Shown: positions 1-8,599 of the stretch, piece after piece
Position numbering within the stretch: position 1 is the first letter of the stretch
How the letters are laid out: the number at the start of each line of letters is the position of its first letter
Assembly: GCF_000013045.1 (NCBI RefSeq)
Contig: NC_007677.1
Span: 1,798,001 to 1,862,000, forward strand
Direction of reading: 5' to 3'
DNA: 64,000 nt
Origin: Salinibacter ruber DSM 13855
GTDB taxonomy: Bacteria; Bacteroidota; Rhodothermia; Rhodothermales; Salinibacteraceae
The notes under the pieces: model-generated
What the model saw: the letters and a program-made list of their open reading frames with translations, nothing else
What the model was told of the DNA's origin: nothing
Database searches by the model: none
Program-made: the position numbers and the translations under genes

Positions 1-843
1 GTCGGGGAGTACATGCCCGCCACGCGCACGACGTACCTCTTGGCGACCCTGGCGATCTCGGGAATTCCGCTGACCGCCGGGTTCTTCTCAAAGGACGAGA
101 TCTTGTTCAAGGCGTTCGAGTACGGCTACGACGGGTCCACCTACGCCATGGCGGTGTGGATTGTCGGGGTCGTGACGGCCGTGCTCACGGCGTTCTACAT
201 GATGCGCTCTTACATGCTTACCTTTGAGGGGGAGCCCCGGTGGCCGCTGCCGGATCAACTGAGCCCCCACGAGTCGCCGTCCACGATGACGGGGCCGCTC
301 TGGACGCTCGGCATTCTCTCCCTGGTCGGCGGCTTCATTGGGCTGCCCGCGGTCATCCAGGGGGGCGACCTCAACTGGATCCACCACTACCTCGGCGCGA
401 AGTACGGGGGGCCGGTGGCGGAGGCGTCGGTCCACGGCCACGTGCCGCTGGCGCTGGAGTGGGGGCTCATCCTGCTCAGCTCGGTTATCGCCCTTGGCAC
501 GGTCTACTACGCCTGGCGCGTCTACGGGACGCAGGGGCTGGAGTACGACGCCGCTCTCCAACGGCAGCTTCGGGGCGTTTACCAGACCTGGTCGGACAAG
601 TACTACTGGGACGAATTCTACGACGAAGTGGTCGTGGACTCCCTCATCAACGGCATTGCCCGCAAGGGCCTCGCGGCCTTCGATACGACCGTGGTGGACG
701 GGGCCGTCAACGGGGTGGCCGGCGCAGCTCAGAACGCGAGTGGCCTGCTGCGCCGGGTCCAGACGGGCCTGGTCCAGAACTACGCCCTGGCGCTGACCCT
801 TGGGGCCGCGCTCCTGGTCGGGCTGCTGATGTATGGGGTTTGA
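1..843 (+). CDS. nuoL: NADH-quinone oxidoreductase subunit L (NuoL), C-terminal part
   Basis: The gene enters from outside the window; the reading frame is open from base 1 and 280 residues are visible. NuoL is one of the antiporter-like proton-pumping subunits in the membrane arm of respiratory complex I. The visible part begins near the conserved GIPLTAGFFSKDEIL segment typical of this family. Several hydrophobic helices follow, including one at the extreme C-terminus that ends shortly before the stop. NuoM and NuoN follow on the same strand, as in standard nuo operons, which supports NuoL over an Mrp-type antiporter subunit. The internal ATG at 13 is not the true start because the homologous sequence continues upstream of it. 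Confidence 0.93.
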   Translation, partial: VGEYMPATRTTYLLATLAISGIPLTAGFFSKDEILFKAFEYGYDGSTYAMAVWIVGVVTAVLTAFYMMRSYMLTFEGEPRWPLPDQLSPHESPSTMTGPLWTLGILSLVGGFIGLPAVIQGGDLNWIHHYLGAKYGGPVAEASVHGHVPLALEWGLILLSSVIALGTVYYAWRVYGTQGLEYDAALQRQLRGVYQTWSDKYYWDEFYDEVVVDSLINGIARKGLAAFDTTVVDGAVNGVAGAAQNASGLLRRVQTGLVQNYALALTLGAALLVGLLMYGV

Positions 844-967
844 GCGGGCACTGTGATGTAGAACGGTTGCCTCGGGCCGGGCCTTACGATCCAACTGTGG
901 CGATCGTCACGTGAGTGCAGAGATCCCTGGTGATTCCTTGTTTGCCGATTAGGCACTGCTACAATTG

Positions 968-2602
968 ATGAACATTCCCTACCTCACATCCCTCGTCGTC
1001 TTCCTGCCGGCCGCCGGCGCGTTGCTGACGCTCTTCCTGCGGCGCGCCTCCGCCATTCGGTGGACGGCCCTGGCGACCACGACCGTCACGTTTGTGCTCT
1101 CGATCGGGCTCTTCGTGGGCTACGATCCATCGGTGAGCACGGCCCTGGGCCCGCAGCTGGCGGACGTATGGGCCGGGTGGCTGCCCGACGGCTATGACGT
1201 CAAGTACTTCGTGGGCGTCGACGGGCTGAGCCTGTTGCTCGTGATGCTGACGACGCTCCTGGGGCCCATCGTCGTGCTTTCGTCCTGGACCTACATCGGC
1301 GAGAAGCACAAGGGCTACTACGCGCTGCTCCTCCTGCTGCAGACGGGCATCACGGGGGTCTTCACGAGCTTCGACCTCCTCCTCTTCTACATTTTCTTTG
1401 AGCTCACCCTCATTCCGATGTACTTCATCATCGGGATCTGGGGCGGGAAGGAGCGCATCTACGCGGCGGTGAAGTTCGTCATCTACACGCTCGTGGGGTC
1501 GCTCCTGATGCTCGTCGGCATTCTGTACCTGGGGTACGCGGCGGGGGACGCTGTCAACAACGGCGTGTTTACGACCGACTGGTACACGCTGCTGGAGTAC
1601 AACATTCCGCTGGCGGTGCAGGGCTGGCTCTTCGCCGTCTTCGCCTTCTCGTTCGCGATCAAGGTGCCGCTCTTTCCGCTGCACACCTGGCTGCCGGACG
1701 CCCACGTGCAGGCCCCCACAGGGGGCTCGGTGATCCTGGCCGGGGTGCTGCTAAAGATGGGAACGTACGGCCTGCTGCGCTTCTGCCTGCCGCTTTTCCC
1801 GAACGTGGCGCAGAGCTACGCCGGCCTCTTCGCGGTGATCGCCATCATCGGCATCATCTACGGCGCGCTGGTGGCCCGCGTCCAGGACGACGCGAAGAGC
1901 CTCGTGGCGTACTCGTCCATCAGCCACCTCGGGTTCGTCGTGCTCGGGCTGTTCGCCTTCACGACAGAGGCGATGCAGGGGGCCATGATTCAGATGGTCA
2001 ACCACGGCCTCTCGACCGGGGCCCTCTTCTTGCTGGTGGGCATGCTCTACGAGCGGCGCCACACTCGCCTGATGGACGACTACGGGGGGCTGGCGACGTC
2101 CGTCCCGGTGCTCACCACCCTCATGGTGATTAGCGTGCTCGCCTCGGCCGGGCTGCCGGGCCTGAACGGATTCGTGGGCGAGTTTCTGATCCTACTCGGG
2201 TCCTTCAAAAGCACCGTGATCGACAGTCCGGTGCTCATCGCCTTCGCGACGACCGGCGTCATCCTGGCGGCGATGTACCTGCTCCACATGGTCTACCGCA
2301 CCTTCTTCGGCGAGCTCACCGACGCGGCGAACGCGCAGATGGCGGACCTGAACGCCCGCGAGTTCGGGCTGATGGTGCCGCTCATCGTGCTCATGTTCGT
2401 CCTGGGCTTCTACCCGGGCCCGTTCCTGCGACAGACGGCCCCGACCACCGAATTTCTCCTGGAGACGGTCGAGGAAAAACGGGCCGCGGTGGAGCGGATG
2501 GAGAACGAGGCCGCCGCCACGGCGGACGAGCCCACCCCGGTGCCGACCGCCCCGCCCGAGGCCGAAGACGTGTCCATCGACGTCCCGTCGATTTCCCCTT
2601 GA
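968..2602 (+). CDS. nuoM: NADH-quinone oxidoreductase subunit M (NuoM)
   Basis: This is an antiporter-like proton-channel subunit of complex I, 544 aa and highly hydrophobic throughout. The sequence shows the conserved glutamate of the fifth helix (FFELTLIPMYF, Glu145) and the block KVPLFPLHTWLPDAH with its channel lysine. The stretch after it, containing QAPTGGSVILAGVLLKMG, is diagnostic of NuoM. A TTG lies immediately before the chosen ATG at 968. The last 50 residues form an Ala/Pro/Glu-rich acidic tail beyond the usual end of the family, consistent with a halophilic proteome. The gene lies 121 bp after nuoL and before a pterin dehydratase gene and nuoN. Confidence 0.95.
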   Translation: MNIPYLTSLVVFLPAAGALLTLFLRRASAIRWTALATTTVTFVLSIGLFVGYDPSVSTALGPQLADVWAGWLPDGYDVKYFVGVDGLSLLLVMLTTLLGPIVVLSSWTYIGEKHKGYYALLLLLQTGITGVFTSFDLLLFYIFFELTLIPMYFIIGIWGGKERIYAAVKFVIYTLVGSLLMLVGILYLGYAAGDAVNNGVFTTDWYTLLEYNIPLAVQGWLFAVFAFSFAIKVPLFPLHTWLPDAHVQAPTGGSVILAGVLLKMGTYGLLRFCLPLFPNVAQSYAGLFAVIAIIGIIYGALVARVQDDAKSLVAYSSISHLGFVVLGLFAFTTEAMQGAMIQMVNHGLSTGALFLLVGMLYERRHTRLMDDYGGLATSVPVLTTLMVISVLASAGLPGLNGFVGEFLILLGSFKSTVIDSPVLIAFATTGVILAAMYLLHMVYRTFFGELTDAANAQMADLNAREFGLMVPLIVLMFVLGFYPGPFLRQTAPTTEFLLETVEEKRAAVERMENEAAATADEPTPVPTAPPEAEDVSIDVPSISP

Positions 2603-2694
2603 ACCGGTCGCGGCGGTCGTCCCGTTTACGACCCGACGCGCCCATTTTGGAATCCGGCTTTTCTAATTTCCTTTCGGAGCATCAGCCTGAACAT

Positions 2695-2985
2695 ATGCCT
2701 TCACGCGAGCCCCTTTCCGACGACGCAATCGACGACGCCCTGGCGGACCTGGACGGATGGTCTCACGCCGACGACAAACTCCACAAGACGTACGAGTTCT
2801 CCGACTTTCGGGAGGCCATCAGTTTCGTCGTGCGCCTCTCGTTCTACGCCGAGGAGATGATGCACCACCCCGAGCTGGAAAACGTCTACAACACCGTCTC
2901 CATCGCCCTCACGACCCACGATGCGGGGGGCAAAGTGACGGAGATGGACGTGGAGCTCGCCTCGCAGATCGAGGAGCTCGCGTAG
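2695..2985 (+). CDS. pterin-4a-carbinolamine dehydratase (PCD/PhhB family)
   Basis: This 96-aa protein matches 4a-hydroxytetrahydrobiopterin dehydratases in length and motif. It has HHPE at 57-60 followed by NVYNTVSIALTTHDAGG, giving the three catalytic histidines His57, His58 and His75. The family dehydrates the carbinolamine formed by pterin-dependent aromatic amino acid hydroxylases. Many bacterial copies lack a hydroxylase partner and may instead serve pterin or molybdopterin metabolism. The frame is open back to 2599, but the ATG at 2695 gives the family N-terminus, and the longer version adds an unconserved basic stretch. Its position between nuoM and nuoN is unusual. No hydroxylase gene is in the window. 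Confidence 0.9.
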   Translation: MPSREPLSDDAIDDALADLDGWSHADDKLHKTYEFSDFREAISFVVRLSFYAEEMMHHPELENVYNTVSIALTTHDAGGKVTEMDVELASQIEELA

Positions 2986-3070
2986 ACGGAGCGGCATCGG
3001 CGCGGGGCGAAAAGATCGCCGCGTGGGGGCGGCGGGCTATTTTTGCGTAACCAACGATTCGATTTGGGTT

Positions 3071-4570
3071 ATGGATTTGTCGACTGCATTCCCGACGCTC
3101 GTGACCGACCTGCCGGCCGCCTTTTCGATGTCGGTCGTGGGGGGGGTCGGGCTTGCGATGATTGTCCTCGATGCGTTCCGCAACGACCACCCGGCCATTC
3201 CCTGGCTCGGCGTGGCGGCGCTCGGCGTGTCTGCGGTCTGGGAGATCACGCATCTCGGGGCCCCTCCAAGCACGGTGTTCTTCGAAACCCTCCGAACCGG
3301 GGGCTTCGTGGCGTTCATCAACCTGATCATCCTGCTGACGGGCCTGGCCACGATCCTCCTGTCGGTGCCCTACCTGAACCAGCTGCGGTACGACTACGGG
3401 GAGGTGTACGCGCTGATCATGTTCTGCACGGTCGGCATGATCATGCTCGGCTCGGCCAACAACATGGTCAGCATTTTCCTCGGGCTCGAAACGATGTCGG
3501 TGTGCCTCTACGTCCTGACCGGGTTCATCCGGGAGGATGAAGGGGCGGTGGAGAGCGCGCTCAAGTATTTTCTGCTCGGGGCGTTCTCGACCGGCTTCTT
3601 CCTGTACGGCATCGCGCTCATGTACGGCGCCACGGGGACGATGGCCCTGCCGGCGATGGCGGCGGCGGAGCTTGGAACGCTCTCGACGCGGCTCCTCTTC
3701 TGGGGCGGGTTCGCGCTCTTCCTGGTGGGCTTCTTCTTCAAGGTGAGCGCGGCGCCCTTCCACATGTGGACCCCGGACGTGTATCAGGGGGCGCCCACGC
3801 CCCTCACCGGGTACATGTCGACGGCGACGAAGGCCGCCGCGTTCGCCGCCCTCATCCTGGTCCTCGTCCACGCGGTGCCGGGCGGGGAGTGGCAGCTGTC
3901 CGTGGCCGCGGTGGCGGTTCTGACGATGGTGATTGGAAACGTGATGGCGCTGGCCCAGACCAACGTCAAGCGCCTGCTCGCGTACTCGTCCATCGCGCAC
4001 GCCGGGTACCTGCTCGTCGGGCTCTCGGCGGGAACGTCGGCCGGATACGCCGGCGCCCTCTTCTACCTGCTGGTCTACGCGGTGATGAACATCGGGGCCT
4101 TCGGCGTGATGTCGATGCTGGAGTGGGACGGCAAGGAGGGGCGCGAACAGACGCTGTCCTCCCTGGCGGGCATCGCCAATGACCGCCCCGTCCTCGGCAG
4201 CACGATGGGCGTCTTCATGCTGAGCCTGATCGGGTTTCCGCCGCTCGGGGGCTTCATCGGCAAGTACCTCGTGTTCGCCCCGGCCGTCGACGCCGGGCTC
4301 ACCTGGCTCGTGGTGATCGGCGTGCTCATGAGCGCCCTGAGTGCCTACTACTACCTGCGCGTCGTGTACGTCTTCTGGATGCAGTCGGCCGACGAGGTGG
4401 CGGCGACCGATCCGGTGCGGGCGGCCGCGTTCCCCCGCGCCACGGTGGCGGCGACGGGCACGCTCGTGGTGTGTGCGGTGGCGCTCGTCGTGCTCGGGGT
4501 CTTCTTCGGCGGCGTCCTCGAGACCACGCTGGGCTTCTTCGAGACCACCGCGATGGCGACGGCGCCCTGA
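3071..4570 (+). CDS. nuoN: NADH-quinone oxidoreductase subunit N (NuoN)
   Basis: This is the third antiporter-like membrane subunit of complex I, 499 aa from the ATG at 3071. A GTG at 3023 would add 16 polar residues unlike the family. Family features include FLGLETMSVCLYVLTGF with its conserved glutamate, KVSAAPFHMWTPDVYQGAPTP, and a lysine-containing LLAYSSIAHAGYLL segment. The protein is hydrophobic throughout. It is co-oriented with nuoL, nuoM and the pterin dehydratase gene, and starts 85 bp after the latter. This is probably the last nuo gene of the operon, since the next gene is not a complex I component. Confidence 0.94.
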   Translation: MDLSTAFPTLVTDLPAAFSMSVVGGVGLAMIVLDAFRNDHPAIPWLGVAALGVSAVWEITHLGAPPSTVFFETLRTGGFVAFINLIILLTGLATILLSVPYLNQLRYDYGEVYALIMFCTVGMIMLGSANNMVSIFLGLETMSVCLYVLTGFIREDEGAVESALKYFLLGAFSTGFFLYGIALMYGATGTMALPAMAAAELGTLSTRLLFWGGFALFLVGFFFKVSAAPFHMWTPDVYQGAPTPLTGYMSTATKAAAFAALILVLVHAVPGGEWQLSVAAVAVLTMVIGNVMALAQTNVKRLLAYSSIAHAGYLLVGLSAGTSAGYAGALFYLLVYAVMNIGAFGVMSMLEWDGKEGREQTLSSLAGIANDRPVLGSTMGVFMLSLIGFPPLGGFIGKYLVFAPAVDAGLTWLVVIGVLMSALSAYYYLRVVYVFWMQSADEVAATDPVRAAAFPRATVAATGTLVVCAVALVVLGVFFGGVLETTLGFFETTAMATAP

Positions 4571-4627
4571 ACGACCGCGTCCCCCGGCCCGACCCGCTCG
4601 CACTTCTCCAATCCACATGCCCTGCGG

Positions 4628-5182
4628 ATGGAAGCGCTGCTCCGCGACCGGCTCCCTCATGCCCCGCAGATGGGGCTCTTCGTGACGCCGGACCTGCCGT
4701 CGGGGCGCCTCGACAACGCGCTCTCCGACTACGCGACCGAGGTGGGGCGGGGCGAGGTGCTGGCGCTGTACGACGCGACCCTGAGCGGCACAGGGGGCGA
4801 CGGGGCCGTCTTTGCCCCCGATCGGTTTGTCTTTCAGAACAACGACCTGCAGGCGACCCAGACGGTGCGCTACCCGGACCTCGTGGGGGTTGAGGCGCAC
4901 AGCCGCTGGTTCGGCCTGGGCGGCAAGGAAGTGGCCCTCACGGTCAACCGCGGGCGGGCCACCTTCGAGCTGACGATGGACTTTTCGGGCACGCCGAAGG
5001 CGGCCTCCTACGTCGCCGATTTTCTGGACGCGGCGATGGTGCGGGACATCGACTTCGCGCCGGCGGCGGAGCCGGACACGACGGACGTCGCGGCCGTGCG
5101 GGACGCCTTGGAGCGCCTGCGGGCCGAGCAGAAGCTGACGGAGGCGGACTTCGAGCGCCTCCTGGAGACGCTCAAGGACTAA
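4628..5182 (+). CDS. hypothetical protein with PH-like body and SHOCT-like tail
   Basis: I do not recognise a named family for this 184-aa protein. The central part, about residues 40-140, alternates short beta-type segments (for example RFVFQNNDLQATQTV and KEVALTVNRGRATFEL). This resembles bacterial PH-domain or YcxB-like proteins that sense or bind membranes. The last 25 residues (ERLRAEQKLTEADFERLLE) look like a SHOCT motif, a short helical tail found at the end of many oligomerising proteins. There is no signal peptide or membrane helix, so it is probably cytosolic. It starts 57 bp after nuoN and could be co-transcribed. It ends convergently with the response regulator gene. Confidence 0.6.
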   Translation: MEALLRDRLPHAPQMGLFVTPDLPSGRLDNALSDYATEVGRGEVLALYDATLSGTGGDGAVFAPDRFVFQNNDLQATQTVRYPDLVGVEAHSRWFGLGGKEVALTVNRGRATFELTMDFSGTPKAASYVADFLDAAMVRDIDFAPAAEPDTTDVAAVRDALERLRAEQKLTEADFERLLETLKD

Positions 5183-5185
5183 CCC

Positions 5186-5198
5186 GGGCGGGACGCCC
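5186..5198. terminator. small GC hairpin between convergent genes
   Basis: GGGCG-gga-CGCCC forms a short perfect stem in the 29-bp gap between two convergent stop codons. There is no T-tract on either strand, so a terminator role is only suggested by position. Confidence 0.3.
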
Positions 5199-5211
5199 TG
5201 CTCGGTCTCGA

Positions 5212-6891
5212 CTACTCGATGTTGTACTCGTCGAGGCGGCGGTACAGGGTGGCCCGACTGATGCCGAGCAGCTCGGCGGCCTCGGTGCGGTTGCCGTCGG
5301 TCTGTTCGAGGGCCGCCCGGATGCGCTCGGCCTCTTCGGGGGCCGACGATGCGGAGGCGGACGCCTCCCGAATCTCGGGCGGAAGGTCGTCTGCCCGGAG
5401 CACATCGCCGGACGCGCGGATGAGGGCCGCCTCCAGTGCATTTTTCAGCTCGCGCACGTTGCCCGGCCAGTCGTAGTTGAGCAGGCGGCGGAGGGCCTCG
5501 TCGCCGACGCGGTCGACGTCCGCCCCGGTGCGGGCCCGGATTTCGCGAAGGAAGGTGCGCACCAGGAGCGGCAGGTCCGACCGGCGCTCGCGGAGGGGCG
5601 GGAGGGCCACGCGGGCGATCCGAATCCGGTACAGCAGGTCTTGACGAAACCGGTCGGCCGCCACCTCTTCGTCCAGGCTTCGGTGGGTGGCGGCCACGAT
5701 GCGGACGTCGACCGGGCGGGCCTCCGTCTCCCCGAGCCGCGTGACGGCCTCCTCTTCGAGCACCCGCAGGAGCTGCCGCTGCACGTCGAGCGGGACGTCG
5801 CCGATCTCGTCGAGGAAAAGCGTGCCCCCGTCGGCCGCCTCGAAGTACCCCTCCCGGTCCTCGGTCGCTCCCGTAAAGGCGCCCGCCCGGTGCCCGAAGA
5901 GTCGGCTGCCGGCGAGGTCGGGGTTGAGGGCGGCGCAGTTGACGGTGACGAACGAGCCCTCCGACCGCGGGCTCTCGTCGTGGATGGCCCGGGCGGCGAG
6001 TTCCTTCCCGCTACCCGTCTCGCCCTGGATGAGTACCGTGGTTTTGACCTCGGCGACGGACCGAATCTGCTCGTAGGCGTCCTGCATCGGGGCGCTCTTG
6101 CCCACGAGGTCGTGGAACCGGGACCGGTCGTCGAGCATGCGCCGGAGCTCGTGGACCTCCGTCACGTCGTAGAAGACCAGGATGTGACGCTCGCTGTCGC
6201 GCGGGTCGTCGCGAACTTCAATCTCGACGCGGTACGACGGGCCGTCGTCGTGGGCGAGGGTGGCGGTGACGGGCCCGTCGGCGTCGGTCGTGCCGTCCAT
6301 TCGGGACTGGAGCGCCTCGAGAGCCTCGTCGTCGACGGGGAGGAGGTCGGCCCACGGCGTGCCGGTGGCGGCCTCGGACGCGACGTCGAGCAGGCGGGCG
6401 GCCGGGTCGCTTAGGAAGCGCAGGCGCCCGGTCCCGTCGGTGAGGGCCGTGCCCTGGCGGAGCCCATTCAGGAGCTGCCGGAGGTCGTCGCGGGCCCGCT
6501 CCACGCGGCGCTGCAGGGCGTGGGTCTGCAGCGCCACCTCCACCGCGGCGTAGATCTCCCGCTCGTTGAACGGCTTCACGACGTAGCCGAACGGCGTCGT
6601 GTCGGTCGCCCGCTGCAGCGTCTCGTCGTCGCTGTAGGCGGTCACGAAGACGACGGGGAGGGGATGATCCTCCCGAATGGTGCGGGCCGCCTCCACCCCG
6701 TCCATCGGGCCGTCGAGATGCACGTCCATTAGCACCAGGTCGAGATCGGCCCCTGCCGCCCGGTCGATTGCCGCGGCGCCGGTCATCACGTGGTCCACCA
6801 CGGTGTAGCCGAGTGCCCCCAGGTGATCCTCCAGCTCCATGGCGACGGCAAACTCGTCCTCCACGATCAAGATGCGGGGTGGGCGCGACAT
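5212..6891 (-). CDS. sigma-54-dependent response regulator (REC-PAS-AAA+-Fis HTH)
   Basis: This 559-aa regulator is of the NtrC type. A receiver domain (about 6-120) has the phosphoacceptor Asp56 in LVLMDVHL and the conserved lysine in VVKPF. A PAS-like segment (about 135-250) follows. The AAA+ domain (about 262-480) has Walker A GETGSGKE (290-297), the sigma-54 contact loop GAFTGA (337-342) and Walker B GGTLFLDE (355-362). A Fis-type helix-turn-helix ends the protein (NRTEAAELLGISRATLYRRL). It should activate sigma-54 promoters when phosphorylated. The upstream histidine kinase gene stops 3 bases before this start codon, so the pair is one operon. A receiver combined with PAS is less common than plain NtrC. 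Confidence 0.93.
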   Translation of the reverse strand: MSRPPRILIVEDEFAVAMELEDHLGALGYTVVDHVMTGAAAIDRAAGADLDLVLMDVHLDGPMDGVEAARTIREDHPLPVVFVTAYSDDETLQRATDTTPFGYVVKPFNEREIYAAVEVALQTHALQRRVERARDDLRQLLNGLRQGTALTDGTGRLRFLSDPAARLLDVASEAATGTPWADLLPVDDEALEALQSRMDGTTDADGPVTATLAHDDGPSYRVEIEVRDDPRDSERHILVFYDVTEVHELRRMLDDRSRFHDLVGKSAPMQDAYEQIRSVAEVKTTVLIQGETGSGKELAARAIHDESPRSEGSFVTVNCAALNPDLAGSRLFGHRAGAFTGATEDREGYFEAADGGTLFLDEIGDVPLDVQRQLLRVLEEEAVTRLGETEARPVDVRIVAATHRSLDEEVAADRFRQDLLYRIRIARVALPPLRERRSDLPLLVRTFLREIRARTGADVDRVGDEALRRLLNYDWPGNVRELKNALEAALIRASGDVLRADDLPPEIREASASASSAPEEAERIRAALEQTDGNRTEAAELLGISRATLYRRLDEYNIE

Positions 6892-6894
6892 GGA

Positions 6895-8232
6895 CTAGCT
6901 GGATGGGTTCGTGGGGAACGCGATCGTGACGGTCACCCCGTCGTCGAGGTCGGTGGAGAAGGTGCCCCGAAGCTGGCGCGTCAGCCCCCGGACCAGCCGA
7001 AGCCCGAGGCTTCCGTTCCCGCCGAGCCCGTCCGCGCCGCGGCCATCGTCCGCCACGGTGAGGCGTGCGGTCCCCTCGTCGGCATGGAACGTAACGGCGA
7101 CGGTGCCGGACCGGCCCTCCGGAAAGGCGTGTTCGAGGGCGTTCGTGACGAGTTCGTTCACGATGAGGCCCGCGGGGATGGCCTGATCCACGGAGAGCGG
7201 CTGGGCGTCCGCCTCCAAGGTTCGGCCGATGTGGGCGGTTCGGTGCGACCGGAAGAGGTCATCCAGGAGGCCCTCCAGGTACGCGTCGAATTCGATTCGC
7301 GACAGGTCGTCGGTCTGGTAGAGCTGCTCGTGGATGGACGCCATGGAGCGGATGCGGTCCTGCGTCTCCGTGAATCGATCCTCGACTGCAGGACTCTCTA
7401 CGTCGCGGGCCTGGGCGTTCAGCAGGCTCGAAATGACCTGCAGGTTGTTCTTGACGCGGTGGTGGATCTCGCGGAGGAGAACCTCTTTTTCCTCCAGGGA
7501 GCGCCGCAGCTTCTCCTCGGCGGCCTTCCGCTCCGAGATGTCCTGCGCCACGCACACGAGCGTGCCCTGCGTGGCGTCGGCCCGCTCCAGCGCCGACCGC
7601 GAGACGAGCACGGGCCGCTCGGGGCCGTCCGTGGGGGTGAGGGTGCATTCGACCGTCCCCTCCCCCGAAGAGGCCAACGGGTCGGCGTCGAAGTGATCGT
7701 CGAGCGCCGTTCCGCGCAGGGCCGATGCCGAGCGGCCAAGGGCCTGTGCAGCCGCCGCGTTGGCCCGGCGGACGCGCCCGTCGGCGTCGACCACGAACAG
7801 CAGCTCCGCCATGGAGTCGAGCACGGCCTGGAGGTAGCTCCGCGAGACGGTCTGCTGACTGAGCGTGGTGGTCATCCGGTTCAGGGCCTGGGCCAGTCGC
7901 CGGAGCTCATCGTCTGGGTTTACTGAGACCTGGGCGTCGAGGCGACCGGTGCGGACCTGCTCCACGGCGTCCTGGAGCACCTGGAGGGACTGCCGGAACG
8001 ACACGAGCAGCCACCGCCCGGCGAGTGCGGCCCCGAGCGCGAGGGCGCCCGTGACGGCGCCGACGAGCCAGAGGCCCCGGTAGAGCAGGGCGTCGAGCTG
8101 AGGCGCCTCCGCCAGGAAGGGGGCGGCCCCGACCCGCACATACCAGAGGGTCAGCCCCGCGACGCCCCCCGTGACGACGGCCCCGAGGGCGAGTCCAAAC
8201 ACCACCAGTAAAATCTTGCGCCGGAGCGACAT
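6895..8232 (-). CDS. membrane histidine kinase, HisKA_2 type, with HAMP and PAS domains
   Basis: This is a sensor kinase of 445 aa starting at MSLRRKILL. A longer frame reaches 8412, but its extra 60 residues are Cys/Arg-rich and not protein-like. Two membrane helices (about 7-31 and 53-75) enclose only a short periplasmic loop. A HAMP-like linker and a PAS domain (about 135-235, ending in VCVAQDISERKAAEEKL) follow. The phosphoacceptor helix EIHHRVKNNLQVISSLLN (His257 or the adjacent His258) is the HisKA_2 signature. The HATPase domain shows GLIVNELVTNALEHAFPEG and DDGRGADGLGG. With almost no periplasmic domain, the signal is probably membrane-borne or cytosolic. Its partner is the sigma-54 regulator 3 bases downstream. 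Confidence 0.93.
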   Translation of the reverse strand: MSLRRKILLVVFGLALGAVVTGGVAGLTLWYVRVGAAPFLAEAPQLDALLYRGLWLVGAVTGALALGAALAGRWLLVSFRQSLQVLQDAVEQVRTGRLDAQVSVNPDDELRRLAQALNRMTTTLSQQTVSRSYLQAVLDSMAELLFVVDADGRVRRANAAAAQALGRSASALRGTALDDHFDADPLASSGEGTVECTLTPTDGPERPVLVSRSALERADATQGTLVCVAQDISERKAAEEKLRRSLEEKEVLLREIHHRVKNNLQVISSLLNAQARDVESPAVEDRFTETQDRIRSMASIHEQLYQTDDLSRIEFDAYLEGLLDDLFRSHRTAHIGRTLEADAQPLSVDQAIPAGLIVNELVTNALEHAFPEGRSGTVAVTFHADEGTARLTVADDGRGADGLGGNGSLGLRLVRGLTRQLRGTFSTDLDDGVTVTIAFPTNPSS

Positions 8233-8599
8233 GTCGGGGAATGAGTTGGATTGAACGGCGACGATTCTATTCAATCTGCAGCACAGTTGGTCCGCCCGCA
8301 TCCTGGTCGAGCGGCACCCGGGACAGGAGAAATGGACGCACCGTCCATACACCCGAGCGAGGTGTCTCACGAGACACACCGGTGAAATACAACCCGCCCG
8401 CCGCCGACACACATTCGCTCTCCATGCCGAACAAATTCACGACCTCACCTGCGCTACATCGGCCCCAATCACTCTTTCTGTAGGGTTTTCATGAACAAAA
8501 ATAAAGAAAGAGCAAAGTGGCGCGAGACTTGATCTTGCTATAGAACGCGCTTGCAAAAGCGCGCTCCACGATTCAGCCAATCACGTTAAGGTCTTGCCT
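8233..8599. promoter_or_regulatory. divergent intergenic region between kinase and lipoprotein genes
   Basis: This is 367 bp without a gene. It holds an A-rich stretch near 8485-8515. A weak sigma-54-like element lies on the plus strand at 8518-8532 (TGGCGC-N5-TTGA; the -24 GG is intact, the -12 GC reads GA). A small palindrome, CGCGCTT-gcaa-AAGCGCG, lies near 8547-8564. Transcription diverges from here to the two-component operon and to the lipoprotein gene. The sigma-54 assignment is tentative. Confidence 0.35.

Noticed and set aside
2909-4900. A 663-codon open frame on the minus strand across nuoN.
   Set aside because: It is rich in His, Arg, Gly and Glu with no domain, and lies opposite a clear nuoN. 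Long antisense frames are expected in GC-rich DNA.
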